Positions 52,901-61,241 of a DNA stretch of 64,000 bases are shown in pieces. A program made the position numbers and the translations under genes. The DNA lies in NCBI GenBank assembly GCA_029239875.1, contig JARBUD010000006.1:1-64000 (forward strand), given 5' to 3'. The notes beneath the pieces are model-generated. The model did no database searches. It had not been told where the DNA came from and was given only the letters and a program-made list of their open reading frames with translations. The DNA comes from Xanthobacteraceae bacterium (lineage in GTDB: Bacteria; Pseudomonadota; Alphaproteobacteria; Rhizobiales; Xanthobacteraceae). Numbering within the stretch: position 1 is the first letter of the stretch; each line of letters starts with the position of its first letter.

Positions 52901-52966
52901 TTGTGTCGGATGAAGCCGTCCACTTCATTCGGCGCCACCATCCTTCGAGCCTCGTCCACGAAGCAC

Positions 52967-53075
52967 CCTCATCCTGAGGTGCGAGCGCAGCGAGCCTCGA
53001 AGGATGGTCGCTTGAGTGCGCCCGGACGAGCGTCCTTCGAGGCCCGGCCGTTGGCCGGGCACCTCAGGATGAGGG
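52967..53075. repeat. Family A intergenic palindromic repeat, copy 4
   Basis: The element starts CCTCATCCTGAGGTGCGAG and ends GGGCACCTCAGGATGAGGG. It shares AGCGAGCCTCGAAGG, CGCCCGGACGAGCGTCC and the hairpin GCCCGGCCGTTGGCCGGGC with copy 3. A partial copy (CCATCCTTCGAGCCTCG) precedes it at about 52938-52954. Confidence 0.88.
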
Positions 53076-53128
53076 TTGTCTTGAACGGCACGGGCCGGGA
53101 GCGTGGCTCCACTCCCGCCGCCGCCCCC

Positions 53129-54481
53129 TCACGCCTCGATATCGACGTCCCGCGTCTCCTTGCCCAGCAGCAGCGCGATCAGCGTCAGCACCGCCATGGC
53201 GGAAAGATAGACGCCGACCCAGAACGGGCTGCCGCCGCCCCAGGCCCATAGTGCGACCGCGATGAACGGCGCCACCGCAGCGCCGAGGATCGACGAGACG
53301 TTGTAGGAGATGCCCGAGCCGGTGTAGCGCAGATTGGCCGGGAACAGCTCCGGCAGCAGCGCGCCCATCGGGCCGAAGGTCATGCCCATCAGGCTGAAGC
53401 CGAGGATCAGCCAGGCCATGACGCCCGCCGGGCCGGCCGAGAGCATCGGCACCCAGAGCAGGCCGAAGGCGATGATGGCAAGCGTCACCGCGATCAGCGT
53501 GCGCCGGCGGCCCCAGCGGTCGGCCCACGGTCCCGACACCATGGTGAAGATGCCGAAGAACACCACGCCGATGATCATCATCAAGACGAACGTGGTGTAG
53601 TCGTAGCCGAGGCCGGGCAGCTTCGCGTTCACACCGGCGCGGCCATAGCTCAGCGAGAAGGTGGTCATCAGGTAGAACAGCACATAGGTCGCAAGCATGT
53701 AGAAGGTGCCGAGCACCAGCTCGCGCCAATGGGTGCGGAACACCGAGGCCAGCGGCAGCTTCTGCACCTTGCCGGCCTTGATCGTCTTCTCGAAGGCGGC
53801 GCTCTCGACGAGGTTGAGCCGCACCCACAGGCCGACGGCGACCATCACGATCGAGAACAGGAAGGGGATGCGCCAGCCCCAGCTCAGGAAGGCGTCGGAG
53901 GGGCGCGAGGGGTCCTCCGAGGGCATCAGCGCGGCGATGGCGAGGAACAGGCCGTTGGCCAGGATGAAGCCGAGCGGCGCGCCGAGCTGCGGGAAGGTGC
54001 CGTAGACGGCGCGCTTGCCGGCGGGCGCATTCTCGGTCGCCACCAGCGCCGCGCCGCTCCATTCGCCGCCGAGCGCAAAACCCTGCGCGATGCGCATGAT
54101 CACCAGGAGCCCCGGCGCCAGCCAGCCTGCCTGCTGGAAGGTCGGCAGCGCGCCGATGAGGAAGGTGGCGATCCCCATGGTGAGCAGCGCGCCGACCAGC
54201 GTCACTTTGCGTCCTCGCCGGTCTCCGAGATGGCCGAAGAAGATCGCGCCGAGCGGGCGCGCCACCATCGCTGCGCCGAACACGGCGAAGGAGGCGAGCA
54301 GCGCCGCCGTGTCGTTGCCGGGCGGGAAGAACAGATGCGGGAACACCAGCACGGCGGCGGTGGCGTAGACGTAGAAATCGTAGAACTCGATGGTGGTGCC
54401 GATCAGGCTGGCGAGGATGACGCGCGAGCGCGGATTGGCGACGGCAGCGCCGGCGGGAGCGGCGGCGAGGGTGGACGACAT
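53129..54481 (-). CDS. MHS-family MFS metabolite:proton symporter
   Basis: The 450-residue protein has 12 hydrophobic helices and typical MHS (ProP/ShiA-like) blocks: LIGTTIEFYDFYVYATAAVL in helix 1, ARPLGAIFFGHLGDRRGRKV (motif A), RIAQGFALGGEWSGAALVAT, and GPWADRWGRRRTLIAVT in the second half. Members import organic acids, betaines or proline; the substrate here is unknown. It is a single gene. A small membrane-peptide gene lies 188 bp upstream on the same strand. Confidence 0.92.
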   Translation of the reverse strand: MSSTLAAAPAGAAVANPRSRVILASLIGTTIEFYDFYVYATAAVLVFPHLFFPPGNDTAALLASFAVFGAAMVARPLGAIFFGHLGDRRGRKVTLVGALLTMGIATFLIGALPTFQQAGWLAPGLLVIMRIAQGFALGGEWSGAALVATENAPAGKRAVYGTFPQLGAPLGFILANGLFLAIAALMPSEDPSRPSDAFLSWGWRIPFLFSIVMVAVGLWVRLNLVESAAFEKTIKAGKVQKLPLASVFRTHWRELVLGTFYMLATYVLFYLMTTFSLSYGRAGVNAKLPGLGYDYTTFVLMMIIGVVFFGIFTMVSGPWADRWGRRRTLIAVTLAIIAFGLLWVPMLSAGPAGVMAWLILGFSLMGMTFGPMGALLPELFPANLRYTGSGISYNVSSILGAAVAPFIAVALWAWGGGSPFWVGVYLSAMAVLTLIALLLGKETRDVDIEA

Positions 54482-54669
54482 CGGGGACTCCAGAACGGCG
54501 GCCCGTCCGCGGCGCCCGACGACACGATGCGCAGGCGGCTGCAGGACGGACCGGCGGATTTTGGAGGTCCTTTTAGCCCCTCGGCCGAGGAATTGCAGCG
54601 GTCCCGTCTCAAACTTTCGGACCTGAGTGCATGTCTGGGTTCAGATCAGATCCCGGAATCGGGCCTTGA

Positions 54670-54813
54670 TCAGCCCGGCGGATCGACCTTCAGTCCGTTC
54701 GGCCCGACCTCGATCTGCAGCGAGTTCTGCTCGCGCTCATAGGCCTGATAGGCGAGGACGGCGGCGACCACGGCCAGCACCACCACGATCACGGTCAGGA
54801 CGGATCGGTTCAT
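54670..54813 (-). CDS. 47-residue single-helix membrane protein
   Basis: The peptide reads MNRSVLTVIVVVLAVVAAVL then AYQAYEREQNSLQIEVGPNG and ends VDPPG. One membrane helix is followed by a short beta-like tail with I-E-V-G-P-N-G. Similar 45-50-residue proteins are common in Hyphomicrobiales with no function known. GGGGAAG precedes its ATG by 5 bp, supporting the start. It is too short for most gene finders but its composition and ribosome site look real. Confidence 0.7.
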   Translation of the reverse strand: MNRSVLTVIVVVLAVVAAVLAYQAYEREQNSLQIEVGPNGLKVDPPG

Positions 54814-55428
54814 GGATTCTTCCCCTTATTGCGAGCCGGGACGCGCCGGCCAGTGGTAAGGGAACGCCGAAGGCTTGGCGCGGTTCCCCTGCGCGCCAGA
54901 TGCCGCCGAAGTGGAGTGGAGCGGCTGACGCTGCGGATGACGCAGCGCATCCCCGCGTCACGGAGGCGGGAAACTTCCGCGGAAGCCCGTTTGTGAAATG
55001 CTCCGGCCAGCGCCGCTGGGGCATGCGGCGGTGAAACGTCTTCTTTGACGCCACCGTCCCTTGCGTGAAGGCGAGCGGAGCGCTGTCAATAATCGCCACG
55101 TGTATTTCCAATGATCAGAATATCACGCGATATACGCGTATTGATATCTAATGGCTCTAGGTAAGTATACGTTGGTATAATTCATGTTGCATCCATATAG
55201 GTAGATGTTATCTGTCATCCGTCAGTAAATGACGCGTGTCGATCAATCGGATGCTTTACCAAGGGGCATTTCCTGACCTTCGGTAATTAACGGATCGGTG
55301 GGCGATCTCGCCGTCGGCCGGACTTCCGCATTTCGTCATGCCCCGCCGCCGTGCCGAAAGGCGCGGTGCGTGACACTGGAAGCAGCCGAAAAGAGCTGTG
55401 CGGTGGAAATCAGGTCGAGGAAACGTCA
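54814..55428. other. 615-bp gap containing an AT-rich stretch, probable OxlT-type gene leader
   Basis: No coding frame is convincing. From about 55085 to 55290 the sequence is strikingly AT-rich for this genome. It holds the perfect palindrome ATACGCGTAT (in GATATACGCGTATTGATATC) and an extended -10 element TGGTATAAT at 55173-55181. This is likely the promoter/operator zone of the transporter gene at 55429, with a 5' leader of roughly 240 nt. No matching -35 was found. Confidence 0.45.
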
Positions 55429-56757
55429 ATGGAAGCGACCAATACTGCCCGCCCCGCAGCGACGACGGCGCGTGCCTGGGAACCCTGGTTCCAGCTCGGC
55501 TGCGGCATTCTCTGCATGGCGATGATCGCCAATCTCCAATATGGCTGGACGCTGTTCGTCGATCCCATCGACCAGGCCCATGGCTGGGGCCGCGCGGCGA
55601 TCCAGACCGCCTTCACCATCTTCGTGCTGACCGAGACCTGGCTGGTGCCGATCGAAGCGTGGTTCGTCGACCGCTACGGCCCGCGCATCGTGCTCAGCTT
55701 CGGCGCGGTGATGATCGCACTGGCCTGGGTGATCAACTCCTATGCCTCCTCGCTCGCCATGCTCTATGCCGGCGCGGTGTTCGGCGGCATCGGCGCCGGC
55801 TCGGTCTATGGCACCTGCGTCGGCAACGCGCTGAAATGGTTCCCCTATCGCCGCGGCCTCGCAGCGGGCGCAACCGCCGCGGGCTTCGGTGCCGGCGCGG
55901 CGCTCACCGTGGTGCCGATCGCCAACATGATCGCCAACTCGGGCTATCAGTCGGCCTTCTTCTGGTTCGGCATCGGGCAGGGCATCGTGGTGCTCATCGC
56001 CGCGCAGTTCCTCTATCCGCCGAAGGTCAAGATCGCGCCGCCGAAGAAGGCGCTGAGCCTGCCGCAGAGCAAGGTCGACTACCAGCCTTCGCAGACGGTG
56101 ACCAAGCCGGTGTTCTGGCTGCTCTACCTCATGTTCGTCATGGTCGCCTCGGGTGGCCTGATGGCGGCGGCGCAGATCGGCCCCATCGCCCACGATCTCG
56201 GCGTCGCCAACACGCCGGTGAGCATCCTCGGCATCTCCGGCGCGGCGCTGACGCTGGCCATCTCGCTCGACCGCATCTTCGACGGCTTCGGCCGGCCGAT
56301 CTTCGGCTATGTCTCCGACCGGATCGGGCGCGAGAACACCATGTTCATCGCCTTCGGCACGGCGGCCGCTATGCTTCTGCTGATGGTCTATCACGGCTCG
56401 AACCCGGTGGTGTTCGTGCTCGCGACCGCCTTCTTCTTCGGTGTGTTCGGTGAGATCTACTCGCTATTCCCCGCGACCTGCGGCGACACATTCGGCTCGA
56501 AGTTCGCGGCGACCAATGCCGGCATGCTCTACACCGCCAAGGGCACGGCGGCGCTGCTGGTGCCGCTCGCCTCCATCGTGGCGGCGGCTTATGGCTGGTA
56601 CGCGGTGTTCGCCATCGCCGTCGGCCTGAATGCCGCGGCGGCCTTCCTCGCTTTGTTCGTGCTGAAGCCGGTGCGCGCCCGCTTTATCGCCCGCTCGGCG
56701 GTCGAGGCGGAGAGCGTGGCGGCGGTACCGACGGGCCGCGAGTCGCACGCGCATTGA
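55429..56757 (+). CDS. OFA-family MFS transporter (oxalate/formate antiporter OxlT-like)
   Basis: The 442-residue protein has 12 helices and closely follows OxlT-like proteins. LGCGILCMAMIANLQYGWTL opens helix 1, IGAGSVYGTCVGNALKWFPY is in the middle, ISLDRIFDGFGRPIFGYVSD carries the charged Arg of helix 8, and MLYTAKGTAALLVPLAS carries the helix 11 Lys. In OxlT these Arg and Lys residues bind the dicarboxylate. Oxalate or a similar small acid is therefore plausible but not proven. GAGG before ATG 55429 supports the start. A strong terminator follows. Confidence 0.9.
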   Translation: MEATNTARPAATTARAWEPWFQLGCGILCMAMIANLQYGWTLFVDPIDQAHGWGRAAIQTAFTIFVLTETWLVPIEAWFVDRYGPRIVLSFGAVMIALAWVINSYASSLAMLYAGAVFGGIGAGSVYGTCVGNALKWFPYRRGLAAGATAAGFGAGAALTVVPIANMIANSGYQSAFFWFGIGQGIVVLIAAQFLYPPKVKIAPPKKALSLPQSKVDYQPSQTVTKPVFWLLYLMFVMVASGGLMAAAQIGPIAHDLGVANTPVSILGISGAALTLAISLDRIFDGFGRPIFGYVSDRIGRENTMFIAFGTAAAMLLLMVYHGSNPVVFVLATAFFFGVFGEIYSLFPATCGDTFGSKFAATNAGMLYTAKGTAALLVPLASIVAAAYGWYAVFAIAVGLNAAAAFLALFVLKPVRARFIARSAVEAESVAAVPTGRESHAH

Positions 56758-56781
56758 AGTCTTCGACGATATGAACAAAGC

Positions 56782-56808
56782 GCGCCGGGCAATGCCCGGC
56801 GCGTTTTG
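56782..56808 (+). terminator. Intrinsic terminator of the OxlT-like gene
   Basis: CGCGCCGGGC-AAT-GCCCGGCGCG is a perfect 10-bp stem with a 3-nt loop followed by TTTT. It begins 24 bp after the stop codon at 56757 and is a textbook rho-independent terminator on the plus strand. Confidence 0.9.
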
Positions 56809-56819
56809 ATTCAGAGCGT

Positions 56820-56912
56820 CGTCATGGCCGGGCTTGACCCGGCCATCCACGACTTCGTGTCGAGCCGGCGTGCCAGAAGGCGCGGATCCCCGGGACAAGC
56901 CCGGGGATGACG
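56820..56912. repeat. Family B intergenic palindromic repeat, copy 5
   Basis: The element begins CGTCATGGCCGGGCTTGACC and ends CCCCGGGACAAGCCCGGGGATGACG. Both halves form hairpins (GGCCGGGCTTGACCCGGCC and CCCCGGGACAAGCCCGGGG). It lies between the terminator of the OxlT-like gene and the end of the nitrilase-family gene. Confidence 0.85.
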
Positions 56913-56945
56913 GAGAGATGGATTGATCCGTACGTCTGACGTTGC

Positions 56946-57752
56946 TCAACGGTCGCCGAGCTGCCGCGCATAGATCTCCGGCCGCCGGTCGCGCATATGG
57001 GTGTTGAGCAGGCGGGCCTGCCTTAGCCTCTCCGGATCGAGATCGGCGAAGACCAACTCCTCGCCGTCGCCAGCGAGCACGAGATTGCCGCCGTTGGGAT
57101 TGCCGACGCAGCTCAGGCCCATATAGTCGAGCTCGCCTTCGCTGCCGCAGCGATTGGCATAGGCTACATACAGCTCGCTCTCGAAGGCGCGGGCGGGCAC
57201 CACGAAGAGTGACACCGCGTCATAGGGCGTCATGTTGGCGGTCGGCACGAGGACGAGGTCGGCGCCGCCGAGCGCCAGAGCACGCACGGCCTCCGGGAAC
57301 TCGACGTCGTAGCAGATCAGGATACCCACTCTATAGCCGTCGAGCGCGGCGATCTCAGCCGTGCCGGGACCGGGCGCGAACATCGCCCGGTCGAGGTCGC
57401 CGAACAGGTGCGTCTTGCGGAAGTTCAGCAGCGATTTGCCATCGCGGTCGAGGAGCAGCGCGGAATTGTAGACCGCCCCGTCCTCGCCGCGCTCGGGGTA
57501 GCCGTAGCAGATGGCGATGCCGTGCCGGCGGGCGATATCCGCGGCACGGGCGGCGCTGGGGCCGTCGACCGTTTCCGCAGCCACTCCAGCGGCTTGCGCG
57601 CCGATGTTGTAGCCGGACAGGAACATCTCCGGCGCCACCAGCAGGCGCGCGCCGTCGGCGGCCGCGCGGGCGGCCGCCTCCTCCAGCCGGTCGAGATTGG
57701 CGGCGGGGCGATTCTGAGGATCGCCCGCCGTCTGCAAGAGCGCGATGCGCAT
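56946..57752 (-). CDS. Nitrilase-superfamily carbon-nitrogen hydrolase
   Basis: The 268-residue enzyme has the catalytic triad of the nitrilase superfamily: Glu42 in LLVAPEMFLSGYN, Lys113 in NFRKTHLFGD and Cys147 in ILICYDVEFPEAV. It would hydrolyse an amide or carbamoyl-type substrate. The start overlaps the stop of the ureohydrolase gene by one base, so the two enzymes are made together and may act in sequence. N-carbamoylputrescine amidase is the first guess by annotation habit. It would, however, be unexpected beside a ureohydrolase, which yields the amine directly. Confidence 0.87.
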   Translation of the reverse strand: MRIALLQTAGDPQNRPAANLDRLEEAAARAAADGARLLVAPEMFLSGYNIGAQAAGVAAETVDGPSAARAADIARRHGIAICYGYPERGEDGAVYNSALLLDRDGKSLLNFRKTHLFGDLDRAMFAPGPGTAEIAALDGYRVGILICYDVEFPEAVRALALGGADLVLVPTANMTPYDAVSLFVVPARAFESELYVAYANRCGSEGELDYMGLSCVGNPNGGNLVLAGDGEELVFADLDPERLRQARLLNTHMRDRRPEIYARQLGDR

Positions 57753-58807
57753 CAGCCGCCCCGCCGCGCCTTCAGCGCCGTCACCGACATGCAGAATATC
57801 TCGAACAGCACCTGCGCGGCGGCGTGGGCGGTGTTGGAGGTGGCGTCATATTGCGGGGCGACCTCGACCACGTCGCCGCCGACCACGTCGAGCCCGTTCA
57901 GCCCGCGCAGCATCTCCAGCACCTCGCGCGAGGTGAGACCCCCGATCTCCGGCGTCCCCGTCCCGGGCGCGAAGGCGGGGTCGAGGCTGTCGACGTCAAA
58001 GGAGACATAGACCGGGCCGGCGCCGAGCACCTGCTTTGCCTTCTCAATGATCGCCGGCACGCCCATGCCGGTGACTTCCTCGGCGTGGATCACCGTCATG
58101 CCGCTCTCATAAGAGAACTCCCACAGGAACTCGGCGCCGCCGCGAATGCCGATCTGGATGACGCGCTCGGGGTCGAGCACGCCGTCCAGCACCGCATTGC
58201 GGAACGGGCCGCCATGGTGGAACTTCGCGCCCTCATAGGTGCCCGAGGTGTCGCAATGGGCGTCGATGTGCAGCATGCCCACAGGGCGCTTCTCGCCGAC
58301 CGCCTTGAGGATGGAGCCAGTGATTGAATGGTCGCCGCCGACCGAGAGCGGGATGACGCCGGCCGCCACCACCTTCTTGTAGAAGGTCTCGATGTCCTCG
58401 TGGCAGCTATCGAGGCTGAAGCGCGAGCGGAAGGGCATGTCGCCGATATCCGCGACGCGCACCTCCGCCGCCGGCACCATGCCGAGCACATGCTCATAAG
58501 GGCCGATGCGCTCGATGGCACGCACCGCGCGCGGGCCGAGGCGAGCGCCGGCGCGGTTGGTGACGCCGAGGTCCATCGGCACGCCGATCAGCGCGACCTC
58601 GAGGCCGGCGAAGTCCGGCAGCTCGGCAGTGTCGGGACGGTAGGGGGCGTCAAGCAGGGTCGCGGCATTGGCCCACGGCCAGACGCGCTTCTCGCCATCC
58701 TTGAACTGCAATTCGGCGACGCGCTTGAAGGTCGGGTCATAGACCACGCCGCCGCCGACGCCGGCATATTTCGCCCGGAGCTGATCGAGCTTTTCGTTGC
58801 TGGACAT
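57752..58807 (-). CDS. speB: Agmatinase-family ureohydrolase
   Basis: The 351-residue enzyme belongs to the arginase/agmatinase family with a binuclear Mn (or Ni) centre. Metal ligands lie in SVGGDHSITG, LHIDAHCDTSGTYEG and SFDVDSLDPAFAPGTGTPE. The N-terminal 60 residues (EKLDQLRAKYAGVGGGVVYD) are longer than in E. coli SpeB and occur in alphaproteobacterial guanidino-acid or guanidine ureohydrolase-like proteins. Substrate (agmatine, guanidinobutyrate or other) cannot be decided from sequence. It is coupled to the nitrilase-family gene. The symbol is only by family. Confidence 0.85.
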   Translation of the reverse strand: MSSNEKLDQLRAKYAGVGGGVVYDPTFKRVAELQFKDGEKRVWPWANAATLLDAPYRPDTAELPDFAGLEVALIGVPMDLGVTNRAGARLGPRAVRAIERIGPYEHVLGMVPAAEVRVADIGDMPFRSRFSLDSCHEDIETFYKKVVAAGVIPLSVGGDHSITGSILKAVGEKRPVGMLHIDAHCDTSGTYEGAKFHHGGPFRNAVLDGVLDPERVIQIGIRGGAEFLWEFSYESGMTVIHAEEVTGMGVPAIIEKAKQVLGAGPVYVSFDVDSLDPAFAPGTGTPEIGGLTSREVLEMLRGLNGLDVVGGDVVEVAPQYDATSNTAHAAAQVLFEIFCMSVTALKARRGG

Positions 58808-58917
58808 TCTTGCCTCATGCTTCTGGAAGTGGCGCCAGCCTAGCCGCCCCGGACGGCGCCGGGGAGGGGGCTAGCGGCTCTCCTTCGTCGCATGGACCGA
58901 GGTGTGGCGCGCCGGGC

Positions 58918-59673
58918 TCAGCCGTGCCAGCCGGCGACCTTGAGGAGGACGTCGGCGAGCTCCTCCGGCGCGCTCAGGAAGGGCGAATGGCCGGTGTTCA
59001 ACTGATGCACTCGCGCACCGGGCACGGCCTCCTGCATCAGGCGCTGCACGGCGAGCGGCAGACCGCGATCCTCAAGGCACTCGACGTAATGGCGCGGCAG
59101 CCGGCCGAAGCGGTGCGGGGTGATGCCGGAGATGGCGGTGAAGGGCGCGTGCGGGGTGACGCGCACGAGATTGGGGAAGGCGCGGTCGATGTCGTGCGCG
59201 GAGCAGCCGGAATAGAGCGAGCCGGCGATGAGATCGCGCTTCGTCAGGTCGAGGCCCAGCCCCTCCTTGCCGAGCCGCAGCATGCCCTGGCTCTCGACGA
59301 TGGCAGGGTCCTTCAGATAGGTCGGGGTCATGACGAAGTCGCGGGCGGTCTTGCCGTTCGGCGCCATGAAGCCGGTTAGATAGACCAGCGCCGCGACGCG
59401 CTCGGCCATCTCCTCGCCGAGCCAGGTGCAGGTCGCCCCGCCGACCGAATGGCCGACCAGGATGGCCTTTCCCTCGATCTCCTCCAGCGCCGCGCGCACC
59501 GGTGCGGCGTAGATCGCGATATCGGTAACAGCGGCGGTCGGGCTCGGGTCGAAGCCGTGGCTGGCGAGGTCCGGCGCGATCACCGCATGGCCGGCGGCGC
59601 CGAGGAGGTTCGCCACCTTCTGGAAGCAGCCGCCCCAATGCCAGGAGCCGTGGATGAGGATAAAGGTGGCCAT
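58918..59673 (-). CDS. Alpha/beta hydrolase (esterase/HNL-like)
   Basis: The 251-residue protein has the alpha/beta-hydrolase core: oxyanion strand FILIHGSWHWGGC at the N-terminus, nucleophile elbow LVGHSVGGATCTW with Ser, and the catalytic His in LNTGHSPFLSAP near the end. The shape resembles the salicylate esterase/hydroxynitrile lyase-like group. Substrate is unknown. It is upstream of the ureohydrolase on the same strand by 110 bp and diverges from eutB. Confidence 0.87.
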   Translation of the reverse strand: MATFILIHGSWHWGGCFQKVANLLGAAGHAVIAPDLASHGFDPSPTAAVTDIAIYAAPVRAALEEIEGKAILVGHSVGGATCTWLGEEMAERVAALVYLTGFMAPNGKTARDFVMTPTYLKDPAIVESQGMLRLGKEGLGLDLTKRDLIAGSLYSGCSAHDIDRAFPNLVRVTPHAPFTAISGITPHRFGRLPRHYVECLEDRGLPLAVQRLMQEAVPGARVHQLNTGHSPFLSAPEELADVLLKVAGWHG

Positions 59674-59852
59674 GGCGTTTCTCCCGCTGCGTTTGCGGCG
59701 CGTTTAGCCGGCGCCGGGCCAGTCGTCCAGCAGTGGCATGCCAAATGCCGAGCGAGCGGAGCCGAAGTCGCGCTTTCCCGCGCCAAGCGAGCGGAGTACA
59801 TTTTCGCCATGGCGCCGAAATGAGCACTGGCGCCGCCGCAAGGTGGAAGCCA

Positions 59853-61241
59853 ATGCCCTATCGTCACGTCGTCGGGCCGCAGAGCTACGTGTTCGCCGAT
59901 CTGCGCGAGCTGATGGCCAAGGCGACGCCGCTGCGCTCCGGCGACATGCTGGCGGGCATCGCCGCCGCCTCGGCGGAGGAGAACGTTGCCGCCCGCATGT
60001 GCCTCGCCGAGGTGCCGCTGTCGGCCTTCCTCACCGAGGCGCTGGTGCCCTATGAGCGCGACGAGGTCACGCGGCTGATCATCGATACCCATGACGCCGC
60101 TGCATTCCGCCCCGTGTCGCACATGAATGTCGGCGACTTCCGCGATTTCCTGCTTTCCGCCGCGGCCACCAGCGAGGCCCTTTCCGCACTGGCGCCGGGC
60201 ATCACGCCGGAGATGGCCGCCGCCGTCTCCAAGCTGATGCGCAACCAGGACCTGATCGCGGTGGCGAGGAAGTGCCGGGTGGTGACGAAGTTCCGCAACA
60301 CCATCGGCTTGCCCGGCACCATGGCGGTGCGACTGCAGCCCAACCACCCAACTGACGATCCCGCCGGCATCACCGCCTCCATTCTCGACGGCCTGCTCTA
60401 TGGCTGCGGCGACGCGGTGATCGGCATCAACCCGGCTTCGGACAGCATCCCGGTGCTGAGCGAGCTTTTGAAGCTCACCGACGGCATCATCCAGCGCTTC
60501 GACATCCCGACGCAGGCCTGCGTGCTCACCCACGTCACCACCTCGACAGAGGTGATCAATCGCGGCGTGCCGGTCGACCTCGTTTTCCAATCCATCGCCG
60601 GCACGGAAACCGCCAACGCCTCCTTTGGCATCTCGCTGGCGACGCTGAAGGAGGGGCGGGAGGCGGCGCTGTCGCTGAAGCGCGGCACGCTGGGCGACAA
60701 CGTCATGTATTTCGAAACCGGCCAGGGCTCGGCGCTCTCCGCCAACGCTCATCACGGGGTCGACCAGCAGACGCTGGAGGCGCGCGCCTATGCGGTGGCG
60801 CGACCGTTTAAGCCGCTCTTGGTGAACACCGTCGTCGGCTTCATCGGGCCGGAATATCTCTATGACGGCAAGCAGATCATCCGCGCTGGGCTGGAGGACC
60901 ACTTCGTTGGCAAGCTGATGGGCGTGCCGCTCGGCTGCGACGTCTGCTACACCAACCACGCCGAAGCCGACCAGGACGACATGGACACGCTGATGACGGT
61001 GCTGGGAGCTGCGGGCGTCACCTACATCATGGGCATTCCCGGCTCGGACGACGTGATGCTGAACTACCAGTCCACGTCCTTCCACGACCAGCTCTACCTG
61101 CGCGAGGTGCTCGGCCTGAAGCGGGCGCCCGAGTTCGAGGTGTGGCTTCAGACGATGGGCATCACCGGGCCGGACGGGAGGCTGAAGATCCAGCACGGCA
61201 ACCACCCGCTGCTCGCCGCCGCCGCGGGGCTCGCGGCATGA
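59853..61241 (+). CDS. eutB: Ethanolamine ammonia-lyase large subunit
   Basis: The 462-residue subunit holds the active site of the adenosylcobalamin-dependent enzyme that converts ethanolamine to acetaldehyde and ammonia. Family blocks include [60 protein letters not shown] and [21 protein letters not shown] at 59853 has GGTGGAAG at good spacing; ATG at 59820 would add 11 residues. The stop overlaps eutC (ATGA). No eutA reactivase, permease or aldehyde dehydrogenase is beside it. Confidence 0.95.
   Translation: MPYRHVVGPQSYVFADLRELMAKATPLRSGDMLAGIAAASAEENVAARMCLAEVPLSAFLTEALVPYERDEVTRLIIDTHDAAAFRPVSHMNVGDFRDFLLSAAATSEALSALAPGITPEMAAAVSKLMRNQDLIAVARKCRVVTKFRNTIGLPGTMAVRLQPNHPTDDPAGITASILDGLLYGCGDAVIGINPASDSIPVLSELLKLTDGIIQRFDIPTQACVLTHVTTSTEVINRGVPVDLVFQSIAGTETANASFGISLATLKEGREAALSLKRGTLGDNVMYFETGQGSALSANAHHGVDQQTLEARAYAVARPFKPLLVNTVVGFIGPEYLYDGKQIIRAGLEDHFVGKLMGVPLGCDVCYTNHAEADQDDMDTLMTVLGAAGVTYIMGIPGSDDVMLNYQSTSFHDQLYLREVLGLKRAPEFEVWLQTMGITGPDGRLKIQHGNHPLLAAAAGLAA

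Noticed and set aside
59674-59852. Cobalamin riboswitch before eutB
   Set aside because: The 180-bp leader shows no B12-box or the expected long paired structure; only a short repeated AGCGAGCGGAG was seen.
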